This document shows positions 34,191-38,400 of a stretch of 38,400 nt of DNA, in pieces. The notes below the pieces were generated by a model. That model saw nothing but the letters and a program-made list of their open reading frames with translations, was not told the origin of the DNA and searched no databases. Source of the DNA: Nocardia cyriacigeorgica (lineage in GTDB: Bacteria > Actinomycetota > Actinomycetes > Mycobacteriales > Mycobacteriaceae); the NCBI RefSeq assembly GCF_010858045.1, contig NZ_JAAGVC010000047.1, positions 1-38,400 of the forward strand, read 5' to 3'. Both the position numbers and the translations under genes were made by a program. Each line of letters begins with the position of its first letter. Positions within the stretch are counted from its first letter, which is position 1.

Positions 34191-34643
34191 TCAACCCTCC
34201 AGCAGGATCGTGACCGGCCCGTCGTTGATCAGTTCGATGTGCATGTGCGCGCCGAAACGTCCCGTGGCGACGGTGGCGCCGAGAGCCCGCAGGGCATCGG
34301 CGAAATGATCGACCAGCGGTTCGGCGACCGGACCTGGCGCTGCCGCCGACCAGGATGGGCGACGGCCCTTCCTGGTGTCGGCGTAGAGGGTGAACTGGCT
34401 GACCACCAGGATCGGCGCGTCCAGGTCGGCGGCGCTGCGTTCGCCGTCGAGCACGCGTAACCGCCACAGCTTGTCCGCCAGCGCGGCAGCGGTGGTCTCG
34501 GTGTCGTCATGGGTGACGCCGACCAGCGCCACCAGGCCGTGCGGCGCGCCGTGCCCGGCGGGGTCGATGCTGCCGACCACCTCGCCGTCGACGCTGACCC
34601 GCGCAGATGTCACTCGTTGCAGCAGTACTCGCACGCGGGCCAT
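34191..34643 (-). CDS. dtd: D-aminoacyl-tRNA deacylase
   Basis: This 150-residue enzyme hydrolyses D-amino acids from tRNA, keeping them out of proteins. The diagnostic motifs SQFTLYADTRKGRRPS and NDGPVT (with the cis-Pro that enforces chirality) are both intact. Two adjacent ATG codons (34643 and 34646) can start it; I chose the inner one (MARVRVLLQRV), the usual family N-terminus. No strong ribosome-binding site is seen. It is divergent from the ESX-type operon with about 150 bp between. Confidence 0.93.
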   Translation of the reverse strand: MARVRVLLQRVTSARVSVDGEVVGSIDPAGHGAPHGLVALVGVTHDDTETTAAALADKLWRLRVLDGERSAADLDAPILVVSQFTLYADTRKGRRPSWSAAAPGPVAEPLVDHFADALRALGATVATGRFGAHMHIELINDGPVTILLEG

Positions 34644-34796
34644 CATGGCAGGTCCGTCCGCGCCGCGCGGTACCCGCGTGCCACTCCGGCGCCACCTGCG
34701 ATTCAACTCGACGCTACTCGGGATTCGCGATCGGCTGTCACAGTCGCAGACGAGCTGACGGAGTGCGGGCGACCGCGCGGGTGGTGAGGAGCGAGC

Positions 34797-35114
34797 ATGG
34801 GCGCCGACAAGGTCAAGGCTGATCCGGACGATTTCCAGAAGGCCGCCGAGAAGACCGGTGCGGTTCGCGACAAGGTGCAGGGTATCCTCAACACACTGGA
34901 GGCGTCCATCAGCTCCTACGGAACACCTTGGGGCAACGACAAACTCGGCGCTTCGTTCACCGATGGCGAGCAGGGCTACTTCGCGGCCCGCGAAAGCCTC
35001 ACCGGCAACCTGGAGAATGTGGCCAACTCGTTCAACAACTTCCGCAGCGGCCAGGCCCAGACCGTGGTCGCGTTGCGCAAGATGGAGCGGGCCAACGAGG
35101 GCACTTTCGAGTGA
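34797..35114 (+). CDS. EspC/WXG100-like small ESX-associated protein
   Basis: This 105-residue protein is predicted to be almost all helical. A central turn reads TPWGNDKLGASF, a variant of the WxG bend and close to the W-G-D/N-D-x-x-G pattern of EspC/DUF2580 proteins. Such proteins form helical hairpins that are exported by type VII (ESX) systems or act as partners for larger substrates. I see no clear YxxxD/E export motif at the C-terminus. GAGGAG lies 7 nt before ATG 34797. It leads a tight three-gene operon with a YbaB-like protein and a large CpnT-like protein, so it is probably the partner of the latter. Confidence 0.82.
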   Translation: MGADKVKADPDDFQKAAEKTGAVRDKVQGILNTLEASISSYGTPWGNDKLGASFTDGEQGYFAARESLTGNLENVANSFNNFRSGQAQTVVALRKMERANEGTFE

Positions 35115-35133
35115 TCGAAGGCCTCTGATACCT

Positions 35134-35643
35134 ATGGCGAACGAACGCGCGAAGGCGGAGCTGGCCGGCCTGATCGAAGAAGTCGGGCAACAGTTCCGGG
35201 AGATCGCACGCATCCAGGATGAACGCGCGCAGCTCACTGCCAGCGCCACCGTGCGGCGCAAACGAGTCACGGTCACCGTGAATGCCGACGGTGTCGTCAT
35301 CGAGACGAAGTTCGGTCCCAACATCGAGGACCTGAGCTACTCCGAGATCGCCGCCGCGGTCACCGAAGCCGCGCAGAAGGCGAATGCCGAGGTGCTGCGC
35401 AAGGGTCAGCAGCTGATGAGCCCGCTCGACGACCGGCGAGCCCGGCTGCCGAAACTGTCGGACCTGATCGAAGGCATGCCGGACCTCACCGGCAACCTGC
35501 CGGCACCGCGGCGGGCGTCGACGGCTGCGCCCGCCGCCCGCAGTCGTAACTCGATCGAGGACGGCAGTGCCGCACCGGAATTCGCCGATGCCGAGGTGCC
35601 GAAGCCGGACGGCGACGACGGCGTCACCGATTCCGGCTGGTGA
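35134..35643 (+). CDS. YbaB/EbfC-fold protein (EspL-like)
   Basis: This 169-residue protein has an N-terminal ~100-residue YbaB/EbfC-type domain: a helix (KAELAGLIEEVGQQFREIAR), strands with TVTVNADGVVIETKFG, and a C-terminal helix. A disordered acidic tail ends in GVTDSGW. M. tuberculosis EspL (ESX-1) has the same fold and is thought to stabilise ESX substrates; that role is inferred here from gene position. The gene lies 19 bp after the EspC-like gene and 17 bp before the large gene. ATG 35134 gives the normal family start; AAGG lies rather far upstream. Confidence 0.8.
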   Translation: MANERAKAELAGLIEEVGQQFREIARIQDERAQLTASATVRRKRVTVTVNADGVVIETKFGPNIEDLSYSEIAAAVTEAAQKANAEVLRKGQQLMSPLDDRRARLPKLSDLIEGMPDLTGNLPAPRRASTAAPAARSRNSIEDGSAAPEFADAEVPKPDGDDGVTDSGW

Positions 35644-35660
35644 GCTGACCCAGGCTCGCG

Positions 35661-38400
35661 ATGGCGATCGATTTCCCCACCGTCCTCGGCTGGGTGGCCG
35701 GCACCGACTGGCCGGACGGCAACGAGGACGATATGCGCTCGCTCGCCGACGACTGGCGTGCGGCGGCCGCTGCCATCCAAGAGGTGATCGCCGACGTCCG
35801 TGCGGCCAAGACGGTATCGCTGAACGCCTACCCCGAGGGCGAAGCGCCGAAGGATATCGCCAAGGCCTTCGACTCGATGCTCTACGCGACCGAGGGGCAG
35901 GACAAGGGTTCGCTCGAGCAGTTGATCGAGGGACTCAACAGCATGGGCGAGTCCGCCGACAACATGGCGAACGAGATCGAATACGCCAAGCTGATGGTGA
36001 TCTCGTCGCTGGTGCTGCTGGCGGCCGAACTCGCCGCTGCCTGGATCTTTCCGCCCACCGCACCCGCGGTGCAGGCGGCGGCGATCGCGCTCACCCGGAT
36101 CGCGATCAGGGTCATCGGACAGACCGCCGCCCGCGCCATCCGCAATATGGTTCTATCGCTGGCGCGCAAGAAGTTCTTCCAGTTCATGGTGCGCCATGTC
36201 GCCATCGACACCGTCATCGGCACCGGTCAGGACCTCGGTATCCAGGCGTATCAGGTCTGGCAGGGCAACCGTAAAGGCATCGACTGGGAGCAGGTGGCGG
36301 TCACCGCGGTGTCGTCCGCGGTGGGTGGTGCGGTGGCGGGGCCGCTGGCGCACCGGATGGGGAACTGGCTCGGGCCGCAGCGGCTGCCGGACGGCACCGT
36401 CATCCGGCCGCAGCGCGTCAACCCGATCGTCAACGGGCTGATCAGCGGTTCAACGGCCGGATTGGCCGGTGCGACAGCGGGTTACGCGGCGAGCCTGGGC
36501 ACCCAGTTCGGCATCGACTGGGCGCAGGACGGCTGGGACGACGCGACGAAGAATCTCGGCAACGCCATCAACAATTTCGATCCGCGCGCGATCACCGCAG
36601 GTGTGTTCAACGGTGCCGCGAGTGGGGCGAACAAGGCATGGGCGAACCAGGTCTGGAGCAACCGGCGGCCGGATCTGTTCAACCAGCCGAGTTTCCAATC
36701 GCGGGTCGACGCGGTGATCTTCGGTCCGGGTGGGGCGCCGGGCTCCGGTGCGGGCGGACCTGGGACCCCCGGCACCGGTGACGGGACGCCGGGCGGTCAG
36801 CCGGGTACGGGCGGCGGAGGTACGCCGGGGGGCGGTGGTGGCAATACCGGCGGTGGTCAGGGCGGTAATACCGGCGCTGGTCAGGGTGGTAACAACGGTG
36901 CGAACCAGGGGGGTAACAACGGTGCCAATCAGGGTGGGAACAACGGTGCCAATCAGGGTGGCAACAACGGCGCGAACCAGGATGGAAACAATGCCGCCGG
37001 CGACCAATCCGGAACCCAGGGTGGCGATGGCAGAACTTCTCCGGCACAGGGTGACGGCGGTCGAGTAGACGACGGTTCGGCGCCGCCACCGAGCCAGGGC
37101 GACCAGCGCGGCGACAGCGGCGGCGATACCCGGGCCGGCGAAAGCGGCCGCGGCGAAGGCGAAGGCCGTGCGGGCGACAGCCGGGCCGGGGATGCCGGCG
37201 ATCGCGGTGACGGCGACAGCAGGGCCGCAGACGCGGCGCGCGACGGTGACAGCCGGGCGGGCGATGCCTCGCGAGCAGGCGATGCATCCCGTGGCGATTC
37301 CGCTGGTGACACCGGTGACCGCGACGGCAGTCGCGCCGGGGCGGCATCCGGTGCCGACGGTGTGCGCGGTGACGGTGGCCTACAAGCCGAGCCGCGCGGT
37401 GACGGCGGAGTCGGCGCACATCACGGAATGCCCGGCGTGCCGACGCCGCTCGGGCCCGACGCCGGGATGGACGGCGCCGGTGAAGCAGGCGGGGCCGGGG
37501 CAGCGGTTCCGGTTGCTCCGCCGCCACCGGTTGCCGCAGGTGCGGCTCCCACGGGAGCGTCACCGGCGAACGCGGCACCGAATGCCTCGCCGTCCAGCGG
37601 CGAGGCTCGCAGCGGCGCGGGAGCGTCGAGTCCAGCGCGCGGAGGTGACGGGCGCGTTCCCGTCGGCGATACATCGGCCGGAAGAGGGCCGGATCGTACC
37701 GGCGCGGACGACACCTCGGGTCCGCTCGCCCCGGCCGACGAATCCGCCGATCGCCGCACCGCCACCCCGGATGACGCTGCCCCCGAGCCTGATTCGCGCG
37801 CAGGTACCGCCGACCCGCACCGCGCTGCCCCTGTCCTCAGCGATCCACAGCCGGGCATCCAAGCGGGATCGCGTGCCGGCGACGACCTACCCGGCGCCGG
37901 CGACGCCGACCGTGCCCGCCACGACGTCGGAGACCTGACCGCTCCTGTCCTCGGCGATGAGATGCCGGGGGGCCCTGATCGTGGGCGCGGCGATGACGTG
38001 CTGGCTGATGGCGATCGTGGGCGCGCCGGTGACGAGTTGGGTACCGGTGATCGTGGGCGTGGCGGTGACCGGCCGGGCAGCATCGACCGCGACGGCGGCG
38101 ACGACCAGCCGAGCGGAACCGATCACCGGCGTGGCGATGACCTGCCGGTCGGCGGCGATCGTGAGCGCACCGGTGACCAGCCGGGTGGCGTGGATCGTGG
38201 GCGTGGTGATGACCAGCCGGCCGCCGGAGATCGTGAGCGCGGTGCGGGCCGGCCGGGTACCGATCGTGACGCCGGGTGGTCCGCTCGGGATGGGGCGACG
38301 GATGGGAATCGGGATCGGCAGCCCGGTGCCGATCGGGCGGCATCGCCTGCCAGCGACGACGTCGCGGACAGCTCGCAGCAGGAGGGCGCGGGCCCGCGCC
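35661..38400 (+). CDS. Very large CpnT-like ESX substrate, probable polymorphic toxin (3' end outside window)
   Basis: The frame is open for 913 codons to the window edge. Residues 1-110 resemble the WXG100-like N-terminal domain of CpnT-type proteins (VLGWVAGTDWPDGNEDDMRSL and an amphipathic helix). Hydrophobic helices follow (~112-150, LMVISSLVLLAAELAAAWIF) and glycine-rich segments (AVGGAVAGPLAH, GSTAGLAGATAGY), giving about 360 structured residues. From ~360 on the chain is low-complexity: a G/N/Q tract with four exact 8-residue units, then Asp/Arg/Gly/Ser-rich sequence with a 12-residue repeat. In this family such linkers precede a C-terminal enzyme (for example NADase or deamidase); none is visible yet, and an immunity gene would be expected downstream. 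No signal peptide. Toxin function is inference from architecture and operon context. Confidence 0.8.
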   Translation, partial: MAIDFPTVLGWVAGTDWPDGNEDDMRSLADDWRAAAAAIQEVIADVRAAKTVSLNAYPEGEAPKDIAKAFDSMLYATEGQDKGSLEQLIEGLNSMGESADNMANEIEYAKLMVISSLVLLAAELAAAWIFPPTAPAVQAAAIALTRIAIRVIGQTAARAIRNMVLSLARKKFFQFMVRHVAIDTVIGTGQDLGIQAYQVWQGNRKGIDWEQVAVTAVSSAVGGAVAGPLAHRMGNWLGPQRLPDGTVIRPQRVNPIVNGLISGSTAGLAGATAGYAASLGTQFGIDWAQDGWDDATKNLGNAINNFDPRAITAGVFNGAASGANKAWANQVWSNRRPDLFNQPSFQSRVDAVIFGPGGAPGSGAGGPGTPGTGDGTPGGQPGTGGGGTPGGGGGNTGGGQGGNTGAGQGGNNGANQGGNNGANQGGNNGANQGGNNGANQDGNNAAGDQSGTQGGDGRTSPAQGDGGRVDDGSAPPPSQGDQRGDSGGDTRAGESGRGEGEGRAGDSRAGDAGDRGDGDSRAADAARDGDSRAGDASRAGDASRGDSAGDTGDRDGSRAGAASGADGVRGDGGLQAEPRGDGGVGAHHGMPGVPTPLGPDAGMDGAGEAGGAGAAVPVAPPPPVAAGAAPTGASPANAAPNASPSSGEARSGAGASSPARGGDGRVPVGDTSAGRGPDRTGADDTSGPLAPADESADRRTATPDDAAPEPDSRAGTADPHRAAPVLSDPQPGIQAGSRAGDDLPGAGDADRARHDVGDLTAPVLGDEMPGGPDRGRGDDVLADGDRGRAGDELGTGDRGRGGDRPGSIDRDGGDDQPSGTDHRRGDDLPVGGDRERTGDQPGGVDRGRGDDQPAAGDRERGAGRPGTDRDAGWSARDGATDGNRDRQPGADRAASPASDDVADSSQQEGAGPR
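36885..36980 (+). repeat. Four 24-bp units encoding GGNNGANQ
   Basis: Four in-frame 24-bp units (36885, 36909, 36933, 36957) encode the same octapeptide GGNNGANQ. Their synonymous third positions differ (GGT/GGG/GGC, GCG/GCC, AAC/AAT), which suggests the peptide, not just the DNA, is maintained. Confidence 0.9.
37977..38264 (+). repeat. Eight 36-bp units encoding a DRGRGDDxPxGG-type 12-mer
   Basis: In-frame 36-bp units start every 36 bases from 37977, each encoding D-R/H-x-R/G-x-x-D-x-x-x-x-x, for example DRGRGDDVLADG and DRERTGDQPGGV. The eighth is one codon short and a ninth appears to begin after it. The peptide is highly charged and surely disordered. Confidence 0.88.

Overview
The window looks like chromosome from a high-GC actinomycete, most likely Nocardia or a close relative in the Mycobacteriales. 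The reasons are a mycobactin/nocobactin-type siderophore assembly line behind two DtxR/IdeR-like iron boxes, a DUF3558-like secreted protein, a 181-residue adenylate kinase, a Zn-ribbon S14, an Arg/Gly-rich N-terminal extension on S5, and ESX-type (EspC/WXG100-like and CpnT-like) proteins. No tRNA, rRNA, insertion sequence or CRISPR array was found. The genus is inferred, not proven.

Layout. (1) 1-929: a truncated minus-strand secreted protein gene, a perfect 47-bp inverted repeat (1-47 and 572-618), and the iron-box region. (2) 930-15668: a siderophore operon: ArCP-Cy-A-PCP NRPS (MbtB-like), C-A-T-E-C NRPS, stand-alone thioesterase, ketosynthase (MbtC-like) and AT-KR-ACP (MbtD-like). The thioesterase, ketosynthase and AT-KR-ACP genes overlap or nearly touch. 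The A-domain pocket of the first NRPS reads as threonine-like and sits behind a heterocyclisation domain, so the product should carry a phenol-methyloxazoline or -oxazole cap. (3) 15669-16320: a hierarchical 14/28-bp tandem repeat. (4) 16321-19149: DrrA-like ABC ATPase and two ABC-2 permeases, with a small unrecognised reading frame joined to its neighbours by ATGA overlaps; probably an exporter, perhaps for the siderophore. (5) 19155-26238: accessory transport and regulation: a cupin and a DHA2 MFS exporter under a divergent TetR with a clear operator, a Tat/lipoprotein M13 metallopeptidase, and a second DHA2 MFS exporter divergent from a GbsR/MarR-type regulator. (6) 26246-34180: the spc ribosomal operon in two blocks (rplN-rplX-rplE-rpsZ, then rpsH-rplF-rplR-rpsE-rpmD-rplO), followed by secY-adk-map. 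The blocks are separated by a strong terminator and an oppositely oriented small secreted-protein gene. Each block has its own promoter, and the two promoters share a conserved ~65-bp module. (7) 34191-34643: dtd on the minus strand. (8) 34797-38400: a tight three-gene operon of an EspC/WXG100-like protein, a YbaB/EspL-like protein and a very large CpnT-like protein with long repeat tracts. The last gene runs off the window, and its C-terminal effector domain is not visible.

The best candidates for something undescribed are the ESX-linked polymorphic-toxin-like locus at the right edge, the small double-coupled reading frame inside the ABC transporter operon, the 14/28-bp tandem repeat, and the split spc operon with its twin promoter modules. 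The salicylate synthase, salicyl-AMP ligase, lysine N-hydroxylase, N-acyltransferase, MbtH and a further A-T-containing NRPS needed to complete a mycobactin-type molecule are not in this window and must lie elsewhere.
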